Both the position numbers and the translations under genes were made by a program. Positions 22,901 to 34,671 of a DNA stretch of 64,000 bases are shown here, piece after piece (positions within the stretch are counted from its first letter, which is position 1; every line of letters begins with the position of its first letter). The notes beneath the pieces were generated by a model, which saw nothing but the letters and a program-made list of their open reading frames with translations, ran no database searches and had not been told where the DNA came from. Origin of the DNA: Lepidurus packardi (Eukaryota; Arthropoda; Branchiopoda; Notostraca; Triopsidae); NCBI GenBank assembly GCA_023053545.1, contig JAKZAN010000155.1:1-64000 (forward strand). The letters are read 5' to 3'.

Positions 22901-25900
22901 AACATTAGGGGAGAAGATGAACAACTATATACACATTTTCGTGTAGCTACTTCCTTGAAAAGTGTGATGAGCGAACATGTCTTCTGACACTTCAAAGTAT
23001 TGGGATCGGCAAATGTGAACTTATCAGCAGGACAGGCTGTCACGCATGTTCTTGTGTAGAGATCAGCATAGGAAGAGTAGGTCGCATTATTAGTGCAGGG
23101 GTTGAGGCAAAGATTAACGGATGGATCAGAATATTTATCATTTGCTAGGCTGCAAGAACTAGCGCAGGTTCTGTTAGCAGCCTCACCGTAAGTACCGTCA
23201 GGGCATTTTGTCACACATGTGCGTGTGCTGTTGGACGAAAAGGTTCCCAAAGGGCAAGGGTTCACACAATTGCCTCCATAAGTCCTTGTAACTGGAAGAT
23301 AACCGAAATAGTTGACTAATGCTGGACAGACAGAAACACAGGTCCATGTTGAGTTGTCAAAATATGGATAAGTTGTTGAAGGACACTCCTGGACGCAGGT
23401 ATTGGAGGATAAATCAGTAGCATAGCCGTGTGGGCAATTCTACACACAAATTCGATGAGATGAATTCGCAAATCCATAGGTTTTGGGGCTCGATGGGCAG
23501 ACAGGCACACAACTTAGTGTAGAAGGATCAGCATATGTTCCTAAAGTACAAAGAGAAACACAGCTAGGTACAGGCATCAGCAAAGGATCCGCATAGGTAT
23601 CTGTTTTATTGGGACACTGGGAAACACAAGTCCTTGTCAAAGGGTCTGCGAATCTATTAGTTCCACAGTTTTCAACACACATGCGAGTCGCATTGAGGGC
23701 GAACAGAGCTCTAGATAAAGGGCAAACAGCGACACACATATGGGTGTTGGGTTCTCCAAAGGTTGATGATGACTAGGGACACACGCTAACACATCTCATA
23801 GTCGAAGTATCTGCAAAATAATTATCTGGGCATACTGGCACACATTCCCTTCTTCCTGTATTTGAAACAAATGTATAGTAAGGGTTGTTCGTTGTTGTAG
23901 GACAGTTTGTGACACATCTGTAAGTGGTATCGTCATTGTAATAGGGAGCTGGGCAGGTGCTCACACAAGTATTGTCATGGTCCAAAGCATACTTTGTAGA
24001 ACAGTTGCGAACGCAATACCCTGATGTTTAGTCGAAATAATTAGGGTCGATGCAAGAACTCACACATTTCAAGGTTGCATTATCTCGTACGTAGCCTGGA
24101 CTACAAACTGAAACGCACAAACGGGAAGCGACTTCTTTGAAGTACTGAGTAGAACTCACTAGAGGGCAGTTCTCCACACACTTATTAGTTGTGTTGATAT
24201 AGCCGAACATTTCTGGCGAGCTGGGACAAGTAAACACACATAGTTTAGTTGAGTCATCTGCGAAAGCATCAGTTGGGCAAGACACAACACATGTGTTATT
24301 GACAGTATTCAAGAATGTACCGGCTTGGCAAGAAGATATGCAGGTTTGATTGCTAGGACTTATCACTAACTGGACTGTAGCGTTATTTGTGCAGCCAGTG
24401 CTGCAGAGTCTAGTGTAGGAATCAGCCACCAGAGTACCTGGACATACGTTGACGCAGATTTTGTTGCTAGTGTCAGCAAAACTAGCATTACACACAGAAA
24501 CACAGCTTTGAGTAAGATTGTCTCCATAGGTTCCTGTAGGACAATTAATTGCAGTGACGCAGAAGCCTGATGAAGAAGCATACAATCCAACAGGACAGAA
24601 AGTAACGCAGAGTTGGCTGGAGTTGAGCTTGTAGGTAGCAGGAGAACAGGTTGTAGCACAAAGTCGGGTCTAGTAATCCCCAAAGTAGACTACTGGCGTG
24701 CTTGGGCAAGTTGCGACACAGATAGGATTAGCTTGGGATCTATCGCCAAAGTAGATGTTGGTTAAGTCGAATGGACACTCCTCGACGCAACTGTTGGTGT
24801 TGGGGTCAATAAAAGTCGAACCTGGGCAGCTAGTGACACATGACTGCGAGGCTTTGTCTACATAAGTACCACCTAAGCAAGTCGGAGTACAAATATTATT
24901 GTAGCTATAGAGCACTTGTGGGAAGGTTGGGCATTTATTGACACATGTCATTGTAGTGGGGTCAGCATATGTCTTATTGGGAGTACTGGAGCATACATCT
25001 GTGCAGCTACGATTTTTCTGGACATCGCGATAATAGTTAGCAGTGATACAAGTGGAGTAACACATCCCGGCGTCAGAAAATAAACCTGTGCCATTGAGGG
25101 AGGCAGGACAAAGATCGATGCAGACTCGCGTTGGTATGTATTTGAAACCGCTATTACCACAGCTAGTTTCACAGTAGCGGGTTGAGTTTCTGCCCCAAGT
25201 GATTTGGGAGAGGGGACAAGTACTCACACACCGATGTGTGTAGTTATCTGCGTATTGCTGGAAACCGTCGGGAGAAGGGCATCGCGTGTTGTCGGTCAAG
25301 CATGTCCTATTTGTATCCTCAGCCCAAGTGCCTACTTGGCAAACATCCACGCAGTATCTGTTACTTCTCTGAGCGTAGAATCCGAATGGACAAGTATATA
25401 CGCATATCCTTTTATTCTGATCCCCAAAGGTCACGAATGGGGCCACGGAGGAACAGTTTGCTACACACGTTCTCGTTGAATTATCAGCGAATAGAAGAGT
25501 AGTTGATGTGAGTCTCTCGCATAAGGAAACACAGACACCATATGTCGTGTACATACTGCCCCAATAGTTGTCTGGACAAGTTGAAACACATTTTCTAGTC
25601 GTGATGTCTGCGTATCTCTGGGGGTTCCCATCCCTGATGCCTGGACCCGGACAGTTTGTGACACAAACGCGATCGTATACGGTTTATTCAGCCCAGGTGT
25701 TTACGCACTGATGTGCCTCCACACAAGTATAAGTCACGTTTTCACCGAAGGTTGGAATAGGTACGCTGGAGCAAATGGATAAACACACTCTTAATTGCGG
25801 GTCGGCGTAAAGCCCTAGATAGACGCCAGCAGTGTTGACGCAAGAAGTCAGGCACCTCAAGGTGGTGTTCTAGCCGAAGTAGCCAGTCGGACATAAATTC

Positions 25901-28900
25901 ACGCACATTCTGGTATTGAAGTCGGCATAGTTTCTTTGAGTAACTGTGAGATTGAGATCGGGGCACTTGGGCACACAAAATCTAGTATAGTTATCTGCAA
26001 TATACTTCACTTCTACGCCGGATACGGTCACAATCTAGCAGCTTGTGGGCTTTACGCACATGTTAGTAACATTATTTCCGTAGTATCCAGCTGGACAGTT
26101 TGTTGGGGTTGTTACGCACTTCCAATTCACAGGGTCGCCCCAGAGGTTAGCTTGGCAGTTTGGAACGCATAGGTTATCTCCATCTCTAGCGTATGTATTA
26201 TTTGGGCATCTCTTTTGGCAGATGCCTGTAGTGACTCCTCCTGCTGTTGTGTTGACACCATAAGTAAAGGCCGTACATAGTAATGTACACTTAATAGTGA
26301 CATTATCTGCATAGAGTGGGACGATGCAAGTCTGGCTACACACGCCTATTCCTCCTGTCTGATTCAAAGCATAGTATGACTTTGGACAGGTCGCCACACA
26401 AAACCGGCTTACAGGATCGGCATATAAAAGAGTAGAACCTTGGCAAGTCGTCTAGCAATTTTTCGTAGAATTGTCACCAAATGTGTTGGGTGGGCAGTTA
26501 ATTACTTCAACACATAAGAAGTTCACACGGTCAGAAAATAGCGCCAAAGGGGTTCTAGAACATCCTCCTAAAGGCTGGCAGCGACGCAAATCCTGTTGAT
26601 CTCTATATTGAGAAACAGTACAGGTGGTCTCACATATTCCTGTGAGGTTATCTCCGAACCAACCTAACGGGCTTACGAGAGTACTATTTGAGCACTGAAG
26701 TGTGCAAGTCCCTGTCACAGAATCAGCAAAATATCTGACATTAGCAAGGAGAGGACATGCTGTGACGCATTCCTGAGTATAGTTGCTAGCGAAATTATGG
26801 CAATCAGCTGATTTGGGAGTCGTACATTTATGGCTGGTATTGTCAGCATATGTGCCAAGAGTACAGCCTGTAGGACTGGTCACGCAGACCCGAGTTGCGC
26901 TATCAGCATACTGACCCGTAATTAAACACTGCTGAACGCAATTTCTTTTGGTATCCGCAGCAGTTCTGGTGTCTGTTTATGCAAAATACCCGCTTGGACA
27001 TCTCTTGACACACAATCTATTTCCTGTGGGATCTGCGAAGTAGCCAGAGGGGCATCTCGTTGTACAGAGATTTGTTTCGTTATCACCAAACTCGTTATTG
27101 GGAGTCAGAGGACATGTCTGCACACAAAGTGCCGTACCTGCAGCATCGACCTTGCCAAAATAAGTATCAGGACATGTTTGAACACACAAGTCCGTCAAGG
27201 CATCACCATAACTCTTAAAGGTGTTGTTATTGCTGCATTTATCAGTACACGCACGAGTAGCGCTGAACGGATCGCCATAGGGCAGTGTTGAAGAAGTGTT
27301 GCAGGAATGAACACAAACATTGCTCAACCCAAATGTGGGAACAGGCAGAGCCAGACAGGTTTGCACACATTTTCTGTCATCCTGCGCATCTGCGTAGTAG
27401 ACTCCTGTACATGCCGAAACACAATATCCTGCGGGCATTCCGAAGTATGGAGTCGGACATATCGCAACGCAGACTTTGGTAAAGTTGTACTTGAAACCTG
27501 CAGTACAAGTGGGACTACAAGTCTTCGTGCTGTTGTCACCGTACTGGAGAGGATCAGGACAGGAATTCGTGCAGATGTATGATGTTAGGTAGGAGCTTGC
27601 GAAGTAATTGATTGGGCAAGAGAAAGGATCGACACAGGCGCCAGTCAGGGGATTACTATACAAGAAGGTGGATTCCAAGAGTGTTCCTGAGTTGTTGCTG
27701 AACAGTTTATTCGCAGCGGCATCTTTATTTGAACAGGCAGTCACACATCTTCCTTCGTTCTCAGTTGTAAATATGATCTGCGAGTAGTATGTGCCAGCCA
27801 TGTTACAGAAGGCAACACAGATATGCAAAACTCCGTCTCCAAATGTTCCGGAAGGACAGATATTCTTACAAGTCCAGGTCGAGTTGTCTCCGTAGAGTCT
27901 GGTCCCAGCTTGGTTGGTGCAGGGATACTCGCAAACTCCGACCTTCTGGGAGTTCAGAGTATTGGTTGTAGTCTTATTATTGGCGTAGAAACCATTAGGA
28001 CAAGTCTCGACGCAAACATTCGTGCCATTGTACATATAACCCCGAGGACACTGTGAAGGGAAACACCAGTTATCTTATCTGTAGTAGCCGTTCGAACATT
28101 TAGGTTCACAGAACTTCGTGTTAGGATCCCCATAGTATCCTGTCGGACATATCCTGTAGCAAGATTTGTCTGTTCCATTAAATCTGTAGTAGTTGAGAGT
28201 AATATCGCTCACAGCATTATCGTAGCATTGGAGAACGCAAAGAAGCGACACCGGATGTTTGTACTCACCATTCTAGCAAGTGGCCAAGCAGAAGTTGTTG
28301 GAGTTGTGGTATAAGACTGGGAAAGTACATACTGTTTAGAACATTCTTGTGAGCCTATTCTTATAGATCTTAGTTGCGACTACTGAGACAGTCTAGCAAG
28401 TAGTGGAGTCTGTGAAGTAGGGAGTAGTTGCGTGCGCAGAATTGCATACACAAGGTCCAGGAGGTGTAGCAGTCCGCAGACAAACCAAGTCTGTATTGTT
28501 ACAGTTGCCTCTAAAAACTATTTTTCTAATATCCGCACAAGTAAGGCATTGACTTGCGCTCGGCCCTGAACAAGATGCACAATCGGTGTGGCATATCATT
28601 TTATAGAGCACCACTTCTCGCATACCGTAGTAGAGGGAATTGTTGTTGGCGCCAATCTGAATTGTGAAGCCAGCAGTAGAATGTGTCCACCAACCATCGA
28701 TGACTTGGACAACGTCGAGGGTGTTCTTGTTGCAAAGGTATTCTCCCACAACTCCGTAGCTATTATAGACGTAAGAGAACACATCACCGAGCGAGGAATC
28801 ACGCACATAAATTGCCCCAGAGTTTGGCCATGAATCTATGAATACTGCAACCATTCTTATTCTGATACCATAGTGGTTGATTCCCATGCCAGAAAGAGTG

Positions 28901-29913
28901 TAGGATGCAGTTCCTGTAGTACACACACCGAGGGCAGAGCAACCGAAGATGTAGCTAGCACCGCAACCTGAATTAAATGCTGGGGAGGTAGTGGTCGGAG
29001 ACGTCACTGAGATCGTAAATGCATTTGCACCACTGGTAGCACTCCAACTAAGGGATAGGGCTACATATGTGCCGTTTACGACACAACTTCCTGTTTGCAA
29101 GACAAAACCATCCGGGCAACTGAGACAGTTGGCAGTTCCCGAAAAACTGCAGGTGAGGCAAGTCACATCACAGCGAGCACATCCAGTAATTGATTTCTTG
29201 TAATAGTAGGGTATACATGTACAGTATGAAGGGTTGAAGCTTCCTCCAGGGTCCTGATAGGTGGCGTACTCTTGGCACAGGGTATTCAGTTGACAGAAGC
29301 CCTGAACTAAACTAAATCCCGAATCACAACCGTAACATTTGAGAGTTTGGGTGCAGAAAGGATCTGAAGTTCCGCATGGTAGAGAGGTGGTTAGGATTTG
29401 ACTTGTTTGGTATTATGTAGGCATGAGTTATTTTATATGGATGCTACAGCTACTGCATCCAAGAGGGCAGGCCAAGCAAGACATGGTCAGAGGCCATCCA
29501 TAGGTCGCAAGTATACAGGGATTATAAGGAACTCGGGTTTATTTGACACAAACAGTAGTGTTGTAGTAGAAAGCGTTGCTGGCACAAGATGAACAAGCGT
29601 AGTTGCTTGCTCCACTGCATGTGTCGCAAAGGATGTCGCAGTATTAACAATAGCCTGTCCAGGTCGTAGGCTTATACTGTCCAGCTGGGCATGCGAATTC
29701 GCAGTGATTAGTAACAATGGCATTGCTACGGGTGGTGGTGCTCCTCCACATGGTGCTGCCGGAACTGAGATAAGAGCTGCTGCATGTGAGGCATGCGAAG
29801 TTGTTAAGTTCTAGGGAGCAGGTGCTGCAACGTGGGTCACATACTGCGAAGACGAGCCCCAGGAGGAGAGGAAGAAGAAGAATGATCTGAATTGGGGGCT
29901 TGGAGATGGACAT
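16941..29913 (-). CDS. Giant Cys-rich membrane protein: signal peptide, furin-like repeats, multi-pass membrane domain, cytoplasmic tail
   Basis: A single 4292-aa frame. Residues 1-23 are a signal peptide (IQIILLLPLLLGLVFA). Residues about 25-510 are Cys-rich, with a non-repeat module (about 270-430) of the HYGIRIRMVAVFIDSW type common in ciliate surface proteins. About 510-3550 hold some 70-80 repeats of 33-40 residues, pattern CP-x-G-x-YAD-N-x-T-x-x-CV-x-x-C. About 3690-4070 hold eight or nine hydrophobic helices. The last ~220 residues are charged, partly coiled coil, ending acidic (EYEEYEEEYP). Introns: 22211-22265 (55 nt) and 17605-17643 (39 nt). Stop TGA 16941-16943. Every boundary between standard-code ORFs reads through TAA/TAG only. 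The layout suggests a receptor, adhesion protein or channel-like surface molecule; I cannot assign the membrane domain to a family. Confidence 0.88.
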
Positions 29914-30624
29914 GAGTATAAGGGTGTAGTTATTGTAAAGGATAGTTTTTTATTGGTTATAATGTAATATTGGATTAGAAAGAGAAAGACAGGGTAATAA
30001 GCGATGGACACCAGGAGGCAGGGCTTAAAACTAGTGAGGGTTTCGAAAATGCAAGCAGGGTATAGTCATGGTTAAAGAAATACTGGGAGCCTTTGGGAGT
30101 CTTTGAGGAGGGCCGGAGATCAGTGGTAGGGTAGTTAAAGGATACTGGCTGAAGTTGGGAGCTGTGGAAGGCTATTTTATAGCCAAGGCATGGATAGGAA
30201 TAGGATAATGGCCGATGGCTGATGGCAATTGATAAGTTTTATAAAATACAACAATAAGTAAAAAAAGATAATCATGTTTGTTTTTGTTTTAGTGATGATG
30301 ATGATATATATGAAAGATTTTGAATCTACACGAAAAACTCAAACTATATCATTAATTGCAATACGAGAAAACACACACACTATCATTATCATTTGAGAAT
30401 GGCTATGCTGGTGTTGCATTGTAGCTCTGGTCCATGGATTACATGCTTTTTGGCATCCTTGCTTAGTTAGCACATAAGCATAAACGAACACCCACAAAAT
30501 AAACAAATAAAGTCTTCTCCCCTCCCTTTTATTCCAGCCTTTTCTACCTATCAACTACCTCTTCTTTTACTAAACACACAACAATATAAGTACTAAAGCA
30601 CACTATTTAAATTTGACATCCCAC
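29914..30624. other. Intergenic region between two divergent genes
   Basis: 711 bases between the start of the giant membrane gene and the start of the CTD-type phosphatase gene. Mostly AT-rich with short GAT and TA runs near 30290-30315. A hydrophobic minus-strand frame at 30339-30554 has no ATG start and I do not call it. Expected to hold both promoters. Confidence 0.5.
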
Positions 30625-32044
30625 ATGCTCAGAAGACAAGAACCCTCCCCCACCAACCAACCCAAGCCTCCCTCCAAGAAGGCTTCGTCCTCTCATAAAC
30701 AACTCAACCTCTTCCTCAATGACCCCAGGGCCACCACTCCAGCCTCCAGATCTAACCTCACTCCCAAATCTCCACAACCTAATAACAACTACCTCGCTAA
30801 ACAGCCTTCCCAACTCCAGCATTCACCGTCTGGGCTCCTCAAGAAGCACTCCACTAAACAAGAGCACAAGAGACCCAAAAGCACGCACCTGAAAAAAACG
30901 AACCCTCCTGATTCAATGATTCCTCAGAACAACTCCTCGTTGACGAACGACGACCTTCTTGAGTACCGCAAACTGCAGACCAAGCTGCAGACACTCGAAG
31001 GCAAGATTATGGCCATTCGCAAAACAATGGATCAGAAAAAGAAACTTAAGAAGACCCAGTCCGACAAAAAACTCACAGTTTTTACCAATCCTACCCAGAA
31101 GAAAAGCGACTTATCCAAGTTCGTCACACAGGTCAAAGGTACCTCACAACCATCAACTCCCATAATCAACCATTCCGCATAGGCATCACCAAGAACAATG
31201 AATTGCGCAGAGACCCGTATCTGTAGACGTCGGGCAAGTACTATGTTAGCGAAGTAGTGAGAGCTTTCTAAGGTGCGGGGCTGTCACTGGTCCGCGAACA
31301 CATCCTTCAGTCCCTTCAAACGATCAAGTTCATGAACAATATCCGCAAGCCCACCCTCAACGAACTCTAGTCTCGGAGGGTCACTCTGCCTCGCAAATAG
31401 ATCTACAAAAGTAACAACAAAATCCTAACTAACCATTTAAATCTGACCCAGACAAAAAGACGGTAATCCTGGACTTGGATGAGACATTGATCCACTGCAA
31501 CTAATCCACAGAAGCGCCCTTCGATAAGCTAATTGAGGTCTAATTCGCAACAGGCGAGTGCGTCGAAGCCGGAGTCAACATCAGACCCTACGCAATCTAG
31601 CTCATCCGCAAGTTGTCAGAGAAATGCGAAGTGATCGTGTTTACTGCCAGCCACCCGTGCTATGCCAATGTCGTCATCGATCTGCTAGACCCAGGACGCA
31701 AATATATTGCTCATAGGCTGTTCCGGGATCACTGTTGGCAGACCTAGGAGAGCATCTACGTGAAGGACTTACGAATCTTAGCGGACAGGGATTTGAAAGA
31801 CGTAGTGCTAGTGGACAACGCTGCGTACTCATACTTCTTCCAGATGGACAACGGGATCCCAGTATTCCCATACTACGAGGGGAGCAACGACTACGAGTTA
31901 AAGCACCTGTTGGTGTATTTGTAAGGGTTGCTGGATGCTGAAGACGTGAGACAGGTGAACCGAGGATACTTCAAACTCCAGCGATACGCACAGTTCGGTG
32001 AGTGTCGGGACTTGGTGTCACAGTTATATTCAAATAGTAAATGA
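30625..32044 (+). CDS. CTD small phosphatase-like (SCP/FCP1, HAD superfamily)
   Basis: A 444-aa protein in three exons (introns 31139-31182, 44 nt, and 31411-31451, 41 nt). Residues 1-245 are basic, low-complexity Pro/Ser/Lys/Gln sequence with a short coiled coil. The HAD phosphatase domain follows from about residue 248: motif I DLDETLIH (both catalytic Asp present), motif II VFTASHP, motif III with KDLRILADRDLKDVVLVDNA, then FPYYEG. These enzymes dephosphorylate Ser residues, classically in the RNA polymerase II C-terminal domain. The N-terminal extension is unlike animal SCPs and may target it. Start chosen at ATG 30625; the frame is open just upstream without another ATG. Confidence 0.9.
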
Positions 32045-32335
32045 TGCCTATGAATGAATCTATCTTTTTAGATTGGGTATTTTTTTGTATTTTATCGTTC
32101 ACAGATATCTATATTAACAATACCCCCTCTCACTTCTTACTAACTAGACCAACAGAAAAATCAGTCAAAAGTAACGCTAATCTATTTGTATCCCCAGCCT
32201 ATCACAGTCCAGTTCCAAAACAACACTGTCTATCCAAAACAGAATTACTATTTCATCGAAACATCAAAGCACATCATTCCGGATAGCCCCCTACTGGAAA
32301 TATCCTCTTCACACTATTCTATCCTAATTTTTGCA

Positions 32336-32605
32336 TCAATCACTGTTTATCATTGACTCAGCAGTGACCTCACCTTGTGGCACGAGTCTGCCTTTGGCGA
32401 ACTGATTAAAGCACAGCCAGCTCGATCCCAAGGCAAGGGCGATAGTAGACACAATCTTCATGTGCTACTTGAGGGTCATTGTGGGCTATTCCTGATGAGT
32501 ACCCTAGTGTTCAGTATGTTGTTGGGAATCCGTCTGCGAGAAGCAATACAAAGGTGTTCTGAGAAGAGAGTTGTTTAGGGTTTTGGCAATGGAAGTCCTG
32601 AACAT
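32336..32605 (-). CDS. Small mitochondrial-type single-pass membrane protein
   Basis: An 89-aa frame, ATG 32603-32605 to TGA 32336-32338. A standard-code search splits it because three TAGs read as Gln. The N terminus (MFRTSIAKTLNNSLLRTPLY) has Arg, Ser and Thr without acidic residues, like a mitochondrial presequence. A Gln/His/Thr linker follows, then one hydrophobic segment (IVSTIALALGSSWLCFN, about residues 52-68) and a short polar tail. This is the shape of small inner-membrane subunits of ciliate respiratory complexes. No family is recognised; the function is inferred from topology only. Intronless, in the gap between the phosphatase and a CFAP97-like gene. Confidence 0.6.
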
Positions 32606-32902
32606 TGGGATGGGAGGGTAGCTAAAAAGTGGAGCTGGAGCCGAGTCGTGTCTTTCTTGGTCTTTTTGAACAAAAAGAGGTTGGATATAATATTTCGAAT
32701 TGACGTGAGTGCGACGATTAATACAGTTTAAAGTTTTAACAGTAAGTAGCGAGAATTAAGTTTCTCGATCTCTCACAGTATCAGGAGTGGATAAAAAATA
32801 TTAAGAAGACGTCACATCTCAGCATATTAGTTATTGCTCCTCGCTCATTGCGAGGCAGTAAGTATCAACACTATTTTTTGTTATAAATAAGCCATCAATA
32901 AT

Positions 32903-33706
32903 TCATTGTAACACAGGATCCGTCACTTCCAGCGATAGACTATTTCTCAACAGAGCCCCTTCCGGGTCCTACAGTGTTGGCAACTCTGTCAGTTTGCTCG
33001 TTGCCTATGTCAGGAATCTCTTCCTGCGCGAACGTCCTTTCTTTCTTCTCAACTTTCTCGGTTCTTCAATCTCACACTCCACTTCGATCTTCAAAGGAGC
33101 CCCTACATACCGATTCACTTAGTTCCGCAGTCTGAACTTGGTTTTGGCCGAAGCCAGGAGCATATCGTGGTATGTGGTGTAGACCAGCTGATCAAACTCA
33201 GTTCGGTCCTCTGTGCTCCTACGCATGATCTTGCTGCTGATGGAAGTGGTGTGGTGATGGTGCTCATTCCACTCCTGCCTGGTGCCAACTTCAGGTTTCA
33301 TTTGTCTAATGCGCTTGTAAAGTATGATATTCTCTCTCTAGATTTCTTTGCTCTTTTCTTTTTCACGGTATTGGTTCTTCATAGATAGCTTTCTGAGACT
33401 GAATGAAGGAGATTCGTAGCGTGTATTGTTCTTGTGGCTAATTCTGGAGGCTTCCTTGTTAAACTATGGGAGTGGGTCCTTCTTGCAAATGTCTACGAGT
33501 TTGTTCAGTAGGAGAGAGTTTTATTTTCTGCGCTACTAGTTCTTGATTTTGGCATACTTGTGGTTGTTCGGCACTACGGAAGCAGGAGGGCGTGTGTCGA
33601 TGACTGGCTTCATGGACAGTATTTGATTATAATGGGCGAGGGAGTTCTGCAGGTTAGAGTACTGGGAGGAGCGGGAGTTAGAGTCCTTATAGATATAGGT
33701 TTTCAT
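32903..33706 (-). CDS. CFAP97/hemingway (KIAA1430)-like ciliary protein, copy 1
   Basis: A 267-aa basic protein, no introns, Gln from many TAA/TAG. Residues about 30-75 contain KPVIDTRPP, then HKYAKIKNQQRRKQNSLLLN, and a later IQRENIILYKRIRQM. This matches the two-part CFAP97 pattern, in which a Lys/Asn-rich segment is followed by an ERENxxLLxKI-type helix. The C-terminal half is basic (RRKKGRSRRKR) and unrecognised. The family is needed for axoneme assembly and sperm or ciliary motility in animals. Two further genes of this type lie at 39421-40053 and 50342-51623. Confidence 0.7.
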
Positions 33707-34035
33707 TGAGGTGTATTCTGTTGAATGGTGACAGTTATCTTAGTAGTTGGTAAAGGAGTGTAGACTGCTTTTGGGAGAGAGGTATCGGGCGGGGGAGGGT
33801 AGAGTTTTAGGCGAGTAACCTATTTAGTGTTCGTTTTAAGTTTATTTTTTATTGCGTATTCCCTTTATTATTGTCACTGAGGGCTGATCTTTAATGCACT
33901 TGGTGCCAGTATCTCATATATCATTCAAGGATATGCCCATTGCTTTATGCGATAGTGCAAGATACCATCTCAGTTCAAACACACACTTGGGGTTATTGAT
34001 AAATTTAGAAAAATATAGATACCAGCAATTACTCC
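33707..34035. other. Intergenic spacer between divergent genes
   Basis: 329 bases between the starts of CFAP97-like copy 1 and the EF-hand gene. No coding or RNA signal seen. Confidence 0.55.
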
Positions 34036-34565
34036 ATGGACAAGAAGAAAGCCATACCCCAACCCACCAAGATCTCCGAGAAGCACGGGCTCACATAATC
34101 AGACATCCGATAACTCCGATAGGTTTTTAGGCTATTCGACATCAGAGGCACTGGTAAAGTCAATCCCAAAGAAATTCGTGACATGCTCTTCGCCACAGGC
34201 ATGCAGAAAAGGTTGGTCACTCTTGCTCAAGTCGCAGAATCCCTAGCTAAAACCAACCAGGAACTCTCTATTGAGGAATTTATTGATGTCTGCCAGGCCT
34301 CCTTCGCTGATCGCTATTCAAGAGTAAAACTTTCACAAGCAACCTAACATAATAACCACAGAACTCCATCAACGAAATCTTCGATCTACTGGATGTTGGT
34401 CGCACCGGACACGTTACGCCCTCAAATTTCGGGAAGGCCTTAAAGGAGGTGGGCAACCTGATGACTCCAGAACAAGCAGGGTTCCTGTTCGACAAACTTA
34501 CGACTACTCGCAGAGATATCACTCGGGAGGAGTTCTTTAAAATTATGTCGAGGAAAGATTATTGA
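34036..34565 (+). CDS. Divergent EF-hand (centrin/calmodulin-like) protein
   Basis: A 163-aa protein in two exons with a 38-nt intron (34324-34361). Residues 1-30 are basic. Helix-loop-helix units follow, with loops FDIRGTGKVNPKE and LDVGRTGHVTPSN; both lack some of the acidic side chains needed to bind calcium. The last segment (TTTRRDITREEFFKIMS) keeps only the exiting-helix part. Overall length and order match centrin/calmodulin, but calcium binding is doubtful. In-frame TAA and TAG near the N terminus are Gln. It could be a structural light-chain-like subunit; it is clearly different from the centrin at 2747-3280. Confidence 0.8.
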
Positions 34566-34671
34566 TTTCTAAATGGCTATTTGGGCAGTCTTACGATGCA
34601 TCATTCTCTCGGCAATACTAATGCTTTATTGTACAGTATATAAGTGTAAAGGAGACAGTGGTCGGATGCAA

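Noticed and set aside
3583-29913. Apparent string of broken pseudogenes with premature stops
   Set aside because: Every break is TAA or TAG, which code for Gln here. All the boundaries I checked read through in frame and no TGA occurs inside the assembled frames.
30339-30554. 71-aa minus-strand ORF with a hydrophobic segment
   Set aside because: It has no ATG start, no homology I recognise, and lies in the presumed promoter of the phosphatase gene.
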